Shown: piece by piece, positions 16,126 through 24,855 of the stretch
How the letters are laid out: every line of letters begins with the position of its first letter
Numbering within the stretch: the stretch's first letter is position 1
Source: Sulfuricurvum sp.
Lineage (GTDB): Bacteria > Campylobacterota > Campylobacteria > Campylobacterales > Sulfurimonadaceae
Direction of reading: 5' to 3'
Assembly (NCBI RefSeq): GCF_028681615.1
Contig: NZ_JAQUHV010000005.1
Coordinates: 62,001 to 126,000, forward strand
Length of the DNA: 64,000 nt
The notes under the pieces: model-generated
The model's input: the letters and a program-made list of their open reading frames with translations, nothing else
Databases searched by the model: none
What the model was told of the DNA's origin: nothing
Made by a program: the position numbers and the translations under genes

Positions 16126-16710
16126 ATGAAAAACGTCTTACTCCTAAACCTCCACCAAAAATACGAAGGGTTTGCCAACGGCAATCTAACGCGTGACCTG
16201 ATCAATGAAGCCAGATCATTTTTTACTTCTCAAGGATATGCAGTACGCGAGAGCGCTATTGATGAAGGCTATGATGTAGCGGAAGAGCTTGAAAAATTTC
16301 AATGGGCTGATGTGTTTTTCGTCCAATCGCCGGTGTATTGGATGGGGTTGCCGTGGCTGGCTAAAAAATACGTCGATGAAGTGTTCTCCGGCGGAAACGG
16401 CACCGTCACATTCGTCAACGACGGTCGATCCAACGGCGGAAATTACGGCAGCGGAGGATTGATGAAAGGAAAACGCTATATGCTTAGTTTTACCTACAAC
16501 TGTCCTACAAGCGAGTTTAACAATACGAACGGGTTTTTCGAGGGGATGAGTGTCGATCAGGCGAATATCGCGCTGCACAAACTTTTCCAGTTTTGCGGTG
16601 CAGAGCCGCTTAAAAGCTACTCTGTCCATGATGTCTATAAACCTGAGTTCAAGTTCGACGAAGCCCTTAAAGGGCTTCAAAAGATGTTAGCGGAAAACTT
16701 TCCGAGTTAA
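16126..16710 (+). CDS. mdaB: MdaB-like NAD(P)H quinone reductase
   Basis: The 194-residue flavodoxin-fold protein resembles MdaB. Features are an N-L-H-Q-K-Y-E-G-F-A-N-G-N-L-T start, the Q-S-P-V-Y-W-M-G-L-P-W motif at about 67-77, and a C-terminal G-x-E-P-L-K-S-Y-S-V-H-D-V. MdaB reduces quinones by two electrons using NADPH and FAD, and defends against oxidative stress in Helicobacter and relatives. It lies alone on the plus strand between nifN and nifE, and its stop overlaps the nifE stop (TTAA). Strong GAGGGAG precedes the ATG. Confidence 0.88.
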   Translation: MKNVLLLNLHQKYEGFANGNLTRDLINEARSFFTSQGYAVRESAIDEGYDVAEELEKFQWADVFFVQSPVYWMGLPWLAKKYVDEVFSGGNGTVTFVNDGRSNGGNYGSGGLMKGKRYMLSFTYNCPTSEFNNTNGFFEGMSVDQANIALHKLFQFCGAEPLKSYSVHDVYKPEFKFDEALKGLQKMLAENFPS

Positions 16711-18071
16711 GCTTCTATTTCCCACGGCGCCGGTTTGCCGACATTGGCAAAGACCGGATTGCGGAATGCGTATTTCAAATCTTCCGCAAGATTGAGCAAA
16801 CCGTTATAACCGCCGTAGCTTGTTTTTTTCTCCTGGTTAACATCGATAAACGAGATCTTTTTCTTGATTGCCGTATAGAGGCTGCGTCCTCCGGCGAGGA
16901 GGATATGAGCTCCCGTCTGATCTATGATTTTCCCCTGCTCGGAAGCGGGTTTGGTCATCAGAACCCCGTTTTCTCCCAGGTATTCACGTGCTTTATCGAT
17001 ATCATCCTGGGTCGATTTTGCGACACTCGTAGCCACCACTTCAATCCCCAAATCCTGCAATCCGGATGCAATTGACCATGCTTTGTTCCCTCCGGTATTA
17101 AGTACTGCTTTTTTACCGGAAAAGAGTGCGCGATACGGGATCAGATTGGCTTCCAGCTCCGCTTCGGCTTCGGCGATTACCGCTTCGGCACGTGCTATTA
17201 ATTCCGGATCGCCTAATGCGGTGACGATTTCACGAATCGCAAAGGTGGTGTCACGTTTGCCGTAAAACGATACCGAAATCCAAGGGATACCGTATTGTTC
17301 CTGCATTTTACGGGTCAACGTGATAAGTGATTTGGCACATACGATGACGTTGAGTTTTGCCCGGTGGGCACAACGGATGTCACCGACACGGCCGTCTCCG
17401 CTCATCGAACTGAGCACTCGGATACCAATCTTCTCAAACAGCGGCAAATACTGCCACATATCTCCGGTAACATTGTAATCGCCGATCAGATTGATATCGT
17501 ACGGAGTTGTAAATTCAGGCTCTTTTGTACCGATCAAATGCTCTAACACCGCTTCTCCAGCAAGGCGTGAACCTAGGTTTTTGCTCCCTACAAATCCCGG
17601 AGCGTGAACCGGAACAATGGGTACGCCGTGTTTTTCAGACCCTTTTTTACATGTCATATCCATATCATCGCCGACCAATGAAGTGACGCACGTCGAATAG
17701 ACAAAAATCGCTTCAGGCTTATAATGCTCCATCACATGATCGATCGAATCCGCAAGACGTTTGTCACCGCCAAAAATTACATCGTTTGTCGTGATTCCTG
17801 TCGTAAATCCCATTTGTGTATGATCTGTTCCCTTGTACGACGTTTTTGTCTCACGAGTTTCCCACGACGCACCCAGACACGTTTGAGGACCATGAACCAA
17901 ATGAACTGCATCGGCATACGGAAAAAGGGAAATTTGGGCACCGTCAAAAGCACATCCCCCGGCCGCTAGTCCCGGTTTGGGCTTATCACACCCTTCTCCG
18001 GGTTTTTTATCTTTACTGTGAGAGCAGGCGCTCTCGTTCATAAGTTCTTTGATTTTAGCTCGGCTTACCAT
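16707..18071 (-). CDS. nifE: Nitrogenase cofactor biosynthesis protein NifE
   Basis: NifE is the alpha-like subunit of the NifEN scaffold for FeMo-cofactor assembly. The protein, about 454 residues, has conserved cysteine segments (A-G-G-C-A-F-D-G-A near 38, H-G-P-Q-T-C-L-G-A-S-W, Y-S-T-C-V-T-S-L-V-G-D-D) and N-T-G-G-N-K-A-W-S. The C-terminal half also matches. The start at 18071 follows AAGGAG by 6 nt; an ATG 13 codons earlier lacks a ribosome site. A weak sigma-54-like site lies at 18106-18121. The upstream methyltransferase gene ends 60 bp away on the same strand. Confidence 0.95.
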   Translation of the reverse strand: MVSRAKIKELMNESACSHSKDKKPGEGCDKPKPGLAAGGCAFDGAQISLFPYADAVHLVHGPQTCLGASWETRETKTSYKGTDHTQMGFTTGITTNDVIFGGDKRLADSIDHVMEHYKPEAIFVYSTCVTSLVGDDMDMTCKKGSEKHGVPIVPVHAPGFVGSKNLGSRLAGEAVLEHLIGTKEPEFTTPYDINLIGDYNVTGDMWQYLPLFEKIGIRVLSSMSGDGRVGDIRCAHRAKLNVIVCAKSLITLTRKMQEQYGIPWISVSFYGKRDTTFAIREIVTALGDPELIARAEAVIAEAEAELEANLIPYRALFSGKKAVLNTGGNKAWSIASGLQDLGIEVVATSVAKSTQDDIDKAREYLGENGVLMTKPASEQGKIIDQTGAHILLAGGRSLYTAIKKKISFIDVNQEKKTSYGGYNGLLNLAEDLKYAFRNPVFANVGKPAPWEIEA

Positions 18072-18105
18072 CGGATACTCCTTGGAACTGTAGTATCCGA
18101 AAGTA

Positions 18106-18121
18106 TGCATAAGACATGCGA
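18106..18121 (-). promoter_or_regulatory. Weak sigma-54-like site upstream of nifE
   Basis: TCGCATGTCTTATGCA has the correct -24/-12 geometry (G, 10 bases, GC) but three mismatches to TGGCAC-N5-TTGCA. It resembles the site before nifN (TCGCA in both), which gives it some weight. Predicted start is near 18095, 24 nt before the ATG. Confidence 0.3.
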
Positions 18122-18131
18122 GCGAAGGAGT

Positions 18132-18737
18132 TTAGGATTTTTTACTGGCGGTTACAAGGAAGATAGGATAATTTTGGGTCTCTTTTTCAATCGTATGAGC
18201 ATGATGGAAACGAACGTGCTCAAAACCTGCATCCTCAATCGTTTTACGTAAGGTTTCCCGCTCAAAACCGAAATGGTGGACACCCTCATTTCCGTGGCTG
18301 TGAAACGTACCGTCTTCCGCTTCCAAGTCGGCAATAGCGATAAAACCGTCACGTTTTAGATGCTTATGAAACGCTCTGAATAAATCTGCCGTATGTTCGA
18401 CATGATGCATCGCCATGGAGCTGACGATTCCGTGAAATTGCTTTTCCAAAGGTACTTCGCAAATGTTTTGGCAGATTGCTTCCACCCTAAGTGTATCCGT
18501 ATTTTTGCTCTCTAACTGCTCCAGCATTTTTTCAGAGAGATCGACACCGACAACGGATTGAACCATCTGAGCGATTTTGAAACTGAGCAACCCCGTACCC
18601 GCACCGAAATCCATAATATGCATCGTATTGAGTAAAGAAATTCGATTGGATATCGTTTGAAACACCGCATGGGCAATGTTTTGACGCATATCGCCTTTAT
18701 CCCATTCCGCTGCCGCCTGATTAAACCGTTCGCTCAT
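18132..18737 (-). CDS. Class I SAM-dependent methyltransferase
   Basis: The 201-residue protein has the Rossmann-type methyltransferase motifs: motif I D-F-G-A-G-T-G-L-L-S near residue 43, acidic V-G-V-D-L-S at about 66, and G-I-V-S-S-M-A-M-H-H-V-E near 106. The last resembles UbiE/YcgJ-type enzymes acting on small molecules. It begins S-E-R-F-N-Q-A-A-A-E-W-D, a signature of the group. The substrate is unknown. It lies between the mscS-like gene (3 bp away, apparently cotranscribed) and nifE, so read-through into nifE is possible. Confidence 0.85.
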   Translation of the reverse strand: MSERFNQAAAEWDKGDMRQNIAHAVFQTISNRISLLNTMHIMDFGAGTGLLSFKIAQMVQSVVGVDLSEKMLEQLESKNTDTLRVEAICQNICEVPLEKQFHGIVSSMAMHHVEHTADLFRAFHKHLKRDGFIAIADLEAEDGTFHSHGNEGVHHFGFERETLRKTIEDAGFEHVRFHHAHTIEKETQNYPIFLVTASKKS

Positions 18738-18739
18738 TG

Positions 18740-19576
18740 TTAAACCTCATTTATCTGTTGTGAAACCATACGCACTTCACGTTGAGGATAGGGAATCGTA
18801 ATCTTCGCCTCTCTCAATGCTTTATAGATGGCCATATTGGTTTCGTATTGTATCTTGAAAAAATTACGGGTCGGAACCCAATAACGGACACCGATCTCCA
18901 CTGCGCTGTCTCCGAATTTTTCAATGCCGATGATCGCTTGCGTCTCTTTTGAGACGTTTTCGATCCCTTCTACCACATTACGGATAATAGCAATCGCTTT
19001 TTCAGCATCGGCATCATAAGAAATTCCGATACTCGATTCTACGATACGGTATTTAAACGAGTTGACGATCACTTCACCGATCATATTTTTATTCGGAACC
19101 GTGATCAACTCTTCATCTTCGGTCCGAAGCGTCGTATAAGCAAGACGTATCTCTTCAACTTCACCGTAAACTTTGTTGATCAGGATCGTATCGCCGATTT
19201 TGAACGGGCGCGTGATAATGAGTGAAATTCCCGCCGCATAGTTTGCCACGCTCCCCTGTATCGCCAAACCTGCCGTTAAAAAAACCGCACCGACCGCTGC
19301 GATAAACGGTGCAATAGATATTCCCAGTTTACCGATGGCAACGACCAGCATTGCCCCGAATACCAAGATTCGGATACCGTTTGCAACAAATTTTCCGAGC
19401 GTCACATCAAAATCATGCTGTTGAAAAAATTTCATAAGCACATTGAAAACGTATTTTGATAAAAACCAGCCGATCGTGACAATGATCAGCGCACCGATAA
19501 TTTGGAAGCTGTAATTGGCTAAAAAGTCAATCGCTTTGATATAAAACTGGTTAAGATAGGCGAGTTGCTGATCCAT
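18740..19576 (-). CDS. MscS-family mechanosensitive channel
   Basis: The 278-residue inner-membrane protein has three predicted helices at about 22-42, 64-86 and 91-115. The third is the glycine/alanine-rich pore helix (F-I-A-A-V-G-A-V-F-L-T-A-G-L-A-I-Q-G-S-V-A-N). A beta domain with P-F-K-I-G-D and V-P-N-K follows, then an alpha/beta C-terminal domain. Such channels open on membrane tension and release solutes after osmotic downshock. The size matches small-conductance MscS. It forms a likely operon with the downstream methyltransferase and perhaps the upstream sensor-like membrane gene (20 bp gap). Confidence 0.92.
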   Translation of the reverse strand: MDQQLAYLNQFYIKAIDFLANYSFQIIGALIIVTIGWFLSKYVFNVLMKFFQQHDFDVTLGKFVANGIRILVFGAMLVVAIGKLGISIAPFIAAVGAVFLTAGLAIQGSVANYAAGISLIITRPFKIGDTILINKVYGEVEEIRLAYTTLRTEDEELITVPNKNMIGEVIVNSFKYRIVESSIGISYDADAEKAIAIIRNVVEGIENVSKETQAIIGIEKFGDSAVEIGVRYWVPTRNFFKIQYETNMAIYKALREAKITIPYPQREVRMVSQQINEV

Positions 19577-19596
19577 ACAATATCTCCTACTTTGAG

Positions 19597-20466
19597 TTAT
19601 TCATGAGCTTCGTGTTTCTTACGACCGACATAGTTGAGTACCGCCATAGAGACGATCAAGATACCGACACCGCTGATAAGATAGAAGGCATAATTCATGT
19701 TACGAATATCGTCAATCGCCACTTTAAACACTACCATCAATGATTCGATAGAGAGTGCGATGATAATCGAGGTCAAAAACTTCGTAAGCGTTTTATATTC
19801 CGTCCCCTCTTCTACCGTTAATGAGCGGTAGAAGACTTCCTGTTCCAAAATCGTCTTCGACAAATCATAAATTGCGATCGCCAAAGTAATTCCAATGATC
19901 GATTTGAACACATGCTGTAATGTTTCATCGCCAAAGCTTATCAATGCTTTTACAAACCCGACCAATCCATATACACCCAAAAAGAGGGCCAGTAAAACCA
20001 ACCCTCCGCCTAAAAGGGCATAAACACCGAGTGAAAGTTTGGATATAAGCCGGTTGCTGTCGATCAGATGCATTTTGCTAAGCACCGCAACCACATCGAT
20101 ATCAAACACCGCTATCTTGCCATCAGGATATTTTCGGGCAACCGAAACTTTTGGCTTACCGCTGTTGGCACAGATATAAGGGTTAGATATGTAAGTGCCC
20201 TTCTCATTAAACTGTATGCGGTTGATAAAATAGGCACGGTCAGAACCTTTCAACGACATATCGTGATGATTATGATGCCAGGTAGGGGTAATTTGTTCCC
20301 CCTTCGCATTTATTAAGTACATATCGCTAAGACAAGGAAGCCGTTTAAAAAAATTACGTACCTGAAGATCATCGAACTCCTGTCGAGGATTTTCAGTGAT
20401 TGTCGTAAGTAAAAACCCTTCAACGGCATCCCGATTATCACGATAAATCTGCATCATTTGTTTCAT
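19597..20466 (-). CDS. Membrane protein with PDC/Cache-like sensor domain
   Basis: The first ~130 of 289 residues resemble a PDC/Cache sensor (D-M-Y-L-I-N-x-K-G-x-Q-I-T-P, then K-G-S-D-R-A-Y-F-I-N, then S-V-A-R-K-Y-P-D-G). Four hydrophobic helices follow, at about 143-170, 187-207, 230-250 and 260-280. There is no kinase, GGDEF or methyl-accepting domain, so the output is unknown. No N-terminal membrane helix precedes the sensor, and an in-frame stop lies just upstream of the ATG, so the start is probably right though its ribosome site is poor. The gene is divergent from the TraR-like gene. Confidence 0.7.
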   Translation of the reverse strand: MKQMMQIYRDNRDAVEGFLLTTITENPRQEFDDLQVRNFFKRLPCLSDMYLINAKGEQITPTWHHNHHDMSLKGSDRAYFINRIQFNEKGTYISNPYICANSGKPKVSVARKYPDGKIAVFDIDVVAVLSKMHLIDSNRLISKLSLGVYALLGGGLVLLALFLGVYGLVGFVKALISFGDETLQHVFKSIIGITLAIAIYDLSKTILEQEVFYRSLTVEEGTEYKTLTKFLTSIIIALSIESLMVVFKVAIDDIRNMNYAFYLISGVGILIVSMAVLNYVGRKKHEAHE

Positions 20467-20647
20467 TCGCTGTTGTCCACACTATCAAGTTATTTTAGTG
20501 TACCCAAAATGGTTCAACTAAGTCAAAAATATAAGACTTCATACTCAATTTTCTACTAAAAATGTAGCATAATGTTTCTAATCTATTATTAGCATTTTTT
20601 TGTTATCATCTAGCAGAGTTAAATTTTTGTTATAGAAAGGGGATATC

Positions 20648-20986
20648 ATGAGTACAGAGAAAAAACTTACTCTCAAAGATTTTGAAGCCAACTTAAAAGC
20701 AGAAAAAGCAAATCTCGAAAAAAATATGCGATTGCTCAAAGCCGAAGTCAGCAGTATCGAATCTGGAAAAGATATCGGCGATATTGAAGATATGGCAGAA
20801 CTTGAAATCAACAACACAACCGACCAAGCGATTCTTTTCCAGCTCCAATCCCAAATCACTGAAATCGATGCCGCATTAAATCGTATCAATATGGGAGTTT
20901 ACGGCATTTGTGAGAAAACTGGAAAATCCATCCCGATTGAGAGATTAATGGCAAATCCGACAGCTCGTACTATTGTAGGCGAATAA
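20648..20986 (+). CDS. TraR/DksA-family protein lacking the zinc cysteines
   Basis: The 112-residue protein has an N-terminal coiled-coil region (about 5-85) and the C-terminal DksA/TraR signature (G-V-Y-G-I-C-E-K-T-G-K-S-I-P-I-E-R-L-x-A-N-P-T-A). Only one cysteine remains of the four that bind zinc in typical DksA, as in cysteine-poor DksA variants. Members bind the RNA polymerase secondary channel and modulate initiation, often with ppGpp. AAAGGGG precedes the ATG. It is followed 10 bp later by a hypothetical gene and then pcm, a probable three-gene operon. Confidence 0.85.
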   Translation: MSTEKKLTLKDFEANLKAEKANLEKNMRLLKAEVSSIESGKDIGDIEDMAELEINNTTDQAILFQLQSQITEIDAALNRINMGVYGICEKTGKSIPIERLMANPTARTIVGE

Positions 20987-20996
20987 AAGGATTACT

Positions 20997-21470
20997 GTGA
21001 CTTACCCTGAACATTTAACCACTCATTTGGGAGAGCTTGCCGACAAACTCGGTATGGATCCGCATGATATGACTATCGTCAAAATGACGCCCGGTGTTGA
21101 CGAGCGTCATAAAGAACTTGAACTGCTGCAAGGGAGTTGGAAAGAAACACGTCCGTGGATCATAGTGGACGAGCGAGATCGGATTTATACACTGTCATCT
21201 GCCGAATCATTATCGATGCTTATTCGTCTTCTCAGTACCAGCCAAAGTGAAAATTTCCAACATAAACTCGAAAAAGCGATTTGGCAGCGTCTTCCTATCG
21301 ATTTTGAAGATGTCTGGGCAGTAGCCATGGACCGTATACAAACAATGGCGCGAACTCAGGCCGACCGTACAGTCGTCAACATCGATCTTGACTGGCTCGT
21401 CAGTGAAATCAAACAAAAATATCCAAACCTTTTTTATCATTTGGATCAAATGCTAAGTCAAAAAGAATAA
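20997..21470 (+). CDS. Hypothetical protein (GTG start)
   Basis: The soluble 157-residue protein has no signal peptide, membrane segment or cysteine. The sequence looks mainly helical in the second half (about 68-150), with a short beta-like stretch W-I-I-V-D-E-R-D-R-I-Y-T-L around 52-64. The start is GTG at 20997, with AAAGGA 7 nt upstream. I do not recognise a family. Tight packing between the DksA-like gene and pcm suggests cotranscription but says little about function. Confidence 0.7.
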   Translation: MTYPEHLTTHLGELADKLGMDPHDMTIVKMTPGVDERHKELELLQGSWKETRPWIIVDERDRIYTLSSAESLSMLIRLLSTSQSENFQHKLEKAIWQRLPIDFEDVWAVAMDRIQTMARTQADRTVVNIDLDWLVSEIKQKYPNLFYHLDQMLSQKE

Positions 21471-21489
21471 ATATCCTGGGAGAGCTTTA

Positions 21490-22104
21490 ATGAACGGTAA
21501 TGAGCATCTTATCCGTCATTTGATAGCATCAGGAGTACTTCATACCTCAAATATTATTAATTCATTCAAGAAGTGCGATCGTATCCTTTTTGTCCCCGAA
21601 GAGTTTTATCCCTATGCCTATGAAGACCGTCCATTACCTATTGGTAGTGCTCAAACTATTTCACAGCCTTATACCGTTGCCATTATGCTCGAACTCCTCT
21701 CCCCTCAGATTGGGAATAGAGTACTCGATATCGGTTCCGGGTCAGGATGGACGACGGCACTTTTATCCTCGGCCGTAGGATCATCCGGTGTTGTGGAAGG
21801 GATAGAAATCGTCCCGTCTTTAGTTGAATACGGAAATAAAAACTTAGCCAAAGCAGATATTCATAACGCTTCTATCACACTAACCGATCCGACATCTCTC
21901 GGTAAACCGAGAGAACTGTATGATCGTATCCTCGTATCTGCAAGTGCGGATGATATGCCTACAGCACTCTTTGATCAGCTAAAACCTGATGGCATACTCG
22001 TCGTCCCTGTCCGGAACAGCATCTGGTGCATTACAAAAAAGAGAGACGGTAGAATCATATACGATGAGTTCCCCGGCTTTCGATTTGTCCCTTTGATTGT
22101 CTAA
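21490..22104 (+). CDS. pcm: Protein-L-isoaspartate O-methyltransferase
   Basis: The 204-residue repair enzyme methylates isoaspartyl residues in aged proteins using SAM. Family motifs are visible: F-V-P-E-E-F near 34, the Y-E-D-R-P-L-P-I-G segment, G-S-A-Q-T-I-S-Q-P-Y-T-V-A at about 52-64 and motif I L-D-I-G-S-G-S-G-W near 79-87. Length is normal. It is the last gene of a likely operon with the TraR-like and hypothetical genes, and it converges on a P-type ATPase gene 16 bp away without an obvious terminator. Confidence 0.92.
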   Translation: MNGNEHLIRHLIASGVLHTSNIINSFKKCDRILFVPEEFYPYAYEDRPLPIGSAQTISQPYTVAIMLELLSPQIGNRVLDIGSGSGWTTALLSSAVGSSGVVEGIEIVPSLVEYGNKNLAKADIHNASITLTDPTSLGKPRELYDRILVSASADDMPTALFDQLKPDGILVVPVRNSIWCITKKRDGRIIYDEFPGFRFVPLIV

Positions 22105-22120
22105 ATTTTATTTCTCTCTT

Positions 22121-24709
22121 CTAAAAAATGTGTTGTATTTTTTTTCGTATCTCTTCTGCTATTAACACAATCAATGTTACCGCAATAACCGCCCACCAAT
22201 AAATCGGGTCGAACGGTGCGGTTGCAAAAACCGCACTTAGTGGGGTGATGAAAATCAATAGTACCAGCATTACGATTTCAACAGCAACGCCGAACCAGTA
22301 AAAACGGTTACTCCCTATTCCGATCTTAAAGAGTGATTCTCTTTGGCTGCGGCACGAGAGACCGTTACCGATCTGGGCAAAAACGATCGCAGCAAAGGTC
22401 AATGTTGTCGCTTGGAGATACAATGGGTCATTCCACGATAACGGTTCACCCTTCCAGCCGTGAGCAGTGAGATAGAACCAAAACAGTCCCATCGACATTA
22501 CCGCACTGAGGAGACCCAAAAATCCGAAGGCTCTAAAATAGACTCCCATTGTCAGAATGTGCTCTTTACGGCTTCGTGGGGATCTATGCATCAAGTCTTT
22601 GTGTGGCAATTCTGCTCCGAGTGCCATGCCCGGGAAGATGTCCGTTCCCAAATCAATCGCCAACACCAATGGGACCGGAAGTGCCAACGGAAGAGAAAAT
22701 GCAAAAAAAGCAACATATGGAACGGCTTCCGGAAGATTGCTGGAGAGCATATACGTGATGAAACGTCGTATATTTTCATACACGGCTCTCCCCTCTTCGA
22801 TCCCTTTGACGATTGTTGCGAAATGATCATCCATCAAAACTGCATCCGCTGCTTGTTTCGCTACATCGGTCCCTGACCCCATAGCGATACCGACATCTGC
22901 CCGTTTCAGTGCTGGAGCATCATTGACACCGTCTCCAGTTACGGCGACTGTCTCACCCATCTCTTTGAGCAAAGTCACAAGAGTAAGCTTCTGTTCCGGC
23001 GATACCCGAGCGAATACGTGATTGTGACGTAACAATCGTTTAATCGCCGATGGAGGAAGAGTATCGAGATGTTCTCCCGTAGTCACCTCCGTAATCGCCG
23101 TAATAATTCCGGCACTCATCCCGATTGCACCTGCAGTTAATTGATGATCCCCCGTGATCATCAATACCCGAATCCCAGCTTTATGGCACATTGATACGGC
23201 TTCGTTAATATCGTCTCTCAACGGGTCAACCATAGCGATAAAACCGATAAAACATAAATCACGCTCCGTATCTTCACGAGACATGAGAGCATTCTTGCTC
23301 ACTCGTGATGCAAATCCGATAACACGATATCCCTGTGCGGCCAAAGCATCGTGTTTGTCAATCTGTTTTTGGTATTCGGATGGAGTCATCTCTATCTTGC
23401 CCTGTGGTGTCATCACATCTCGGCAGAGCTTCAAAATCACTTCCGGAGCCCCTTTGCAAAATATAGAAAAAGAATCCCCATTCGAATGTACCGTGGACAT
23501 CCTTTTGAGATGATAATCAAAAGAGTATTCCGTGATGAGCGGATATGCTTGACGTCGTGCGGCAGCATCACAATAGTGGTCTGCAAAAGTGTAAAGCGCC
23601 TGTTCAACCGGGTCGCCCTTCGTCGATTCCGCACGGTTGCATAACAGCGCTGCATCAAGAAGCTCTTGTGTAGGATCGTGTTCGGCTTCCTCTTCCCATC
23701 TGCTCACTACCATTTTATTTTGGGTAATCGTACCGGTTTTATCCGTAGCGATTACCGTTACGGCACCTAGATTTTCAATTACGGAGAGGCCATTAACCAA
23801 AAATCCTTTGGATGCCATCCTCTGTGCGCCGAACGCCAAAGCCAATGTCACGGTAGGCAATAGTCCCTCAGGAATTAATGCTACCAAAACACCGAGGGAA
23901 AATAAAAACGTTTTCCATATTTCACTTTCACCAAAGCCTGAGAGGGCAATCAAACTTCCCGCGATCACAGTAGAGGTCAATGCAATGATCTTTGAAATAT
24001 GGGCTATCTCTTTATGCAAATGACCCGTATCGGCATCCACTTTTTGGGTCAATGCGGCGATTGTTCCGTATCGGCTCTCTTTTCCTGTTGCAAAAACCAA
24101 TCCTCGAGCTTCCCCTTTGGCAACGAACGTTCCCGAATAGAGGATATTTTTTGGATGATCGCTACCCAGCTTATCAGCTGAGACCAATTCACTTTCACCG
24201 CTGAGTGCACTCTCATTCAGCCACAAATCCTGTGCATCAATCAAATACATATCGGCAGGAACTTTATCTCCCTCATTCAAGATCACGACATCACCCGGAA
24301 CCAGTTCTTCAGCCAGTATTATCTTTACAATTCCATGTCGATATACACTCACCCGTAACGGGAGCATATTTCGCAATGCCTCCAAACTTTTTTCGGTTCG
24401 GTATTCCTGATAAAAACCGAATGCTCCGTTTAAAACGATGACAATGATAATTGAATATCCGATCGGCAGCATATTGGATGATGGATCAAAAAATGCGATG
24501 ATAAAACTGATGACGGCGGCTATCCAAAGTAAAAGGGCAAAAAAGTGGGTAAATTGAGCGGATAATTTGATATACCACGGAATGATAGGAATTTTAGGGA
24601 GAGCATTGCATCCATACTGAAGTTGTCTGTTTTTTACCTCTTCATCACTCAACCCGTTTTCAGAAGAGCCAAAAGCGCTAAACAGTTCCGATACACTTGT
24701 AATTTTCAT
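22121..24709 (-). CDS. P2-type cation-transporting ATPase
   Basis: The 862-residue P-type ATPase has an actuator-domain motif S-G-E-S at 170-173, the M4 ion-site motif P-E-G-L at 280-283, the phosphorylated D323 in D-K-T-G-T, and later K-G-A-P-E and T-G-D-G-V-N-D-A-P-A motifs. A six-helix C-terminal membrane domain completes it. P-E-G-L-L-P-T-V-T places it in the P2 group (Ca2+ or Na+/K+-type) rather than heavy-metal P1 pumps. The exact ion is undetermined. It is divergent from a second, different P-type ATPase across 146 bp. No strong ribosome site is visible. Confidence 0.9.
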   Translation of the reverse strand: MKITSVSELFSAFGSSENGLSDEEVKNRQLQYGCNALPKIPIIPWYIKLSAQFTHFFALLLWIAAVISFIIAFFDPSSNMLPIGYSIIIVIVLNGAFGFYQEYRTEKSLEALRNMLPLRVSVYRHGIVKIILAEELVPGDVVILNEGDKVPADMYLIDAQDLWLNESALSGESELVSADKLGSDHPKNILYSGTFVAKGEARGLVFATGKESRYGTIAALTQKVDADTGHLHKEIAHISKIIALTSTVIAGSLIALSGFGESEIWKTFLFSLGVLVALIPEGLLPTVTLALAFGAQRMASKGFLVNGLSVIENLGAVTVIATDKTGTITQNKMVVSRWEEEAEHDPTQELLDAALLCNRAESTKGDPVEQALYTFADHYCDAAARRQAYPLITEYSFDYHLKRMSTVHSNGDSFSIFCKGAPEVILKLCRDVMTPQGKIEMTPSEYQKQIDKHDALAAQGYRVIGFASRVSKNALMSREDTERDLCFIGFIAMVDPLRDDINEAVSMCHKAGIRVLMITGDHQLTAGAIGMSAGIITAITEVTTGEHLDTLPPSAIKRLLRHNHVFARVSPEQKLTLVTLLKEMGETVAVTGDGVNDAPALKRADVGIAMGSGTDVAKQAADAVLMDDHFATIVKGIEEGRAVYENIRRFITYMLSSNLPEAVPYVAFFAFSLPLALPVPLVLAIDLGTDIFPGMALGAELPHKDLMHRSPRSRKEHILTMGVYFRAFGFLGLLSAVMSMGLFWFYLTAHGWKGEPLSWNDPLYLQATTLTFAAIVFAQIGNGLSCRSQRESLFKIGIGSNRFYWFGVAVEIVMLVLLIFITPLSAVFATAPFDPIYWWAVIAVTLIVLIAEEIRKKIQHIF

Positions 24710-24855
24710 TCGTCAACATCCACTCTTGATCAGTTTTACTGAGAACGATTTTAGAGTTATTTTATCCAATATTTTTATTATTCTGCTATCATTTATAGTA
24801 ATACGAGAACACATCTATACTACAGTTCTACATTGTATGAACTAATTGAGCAAAA

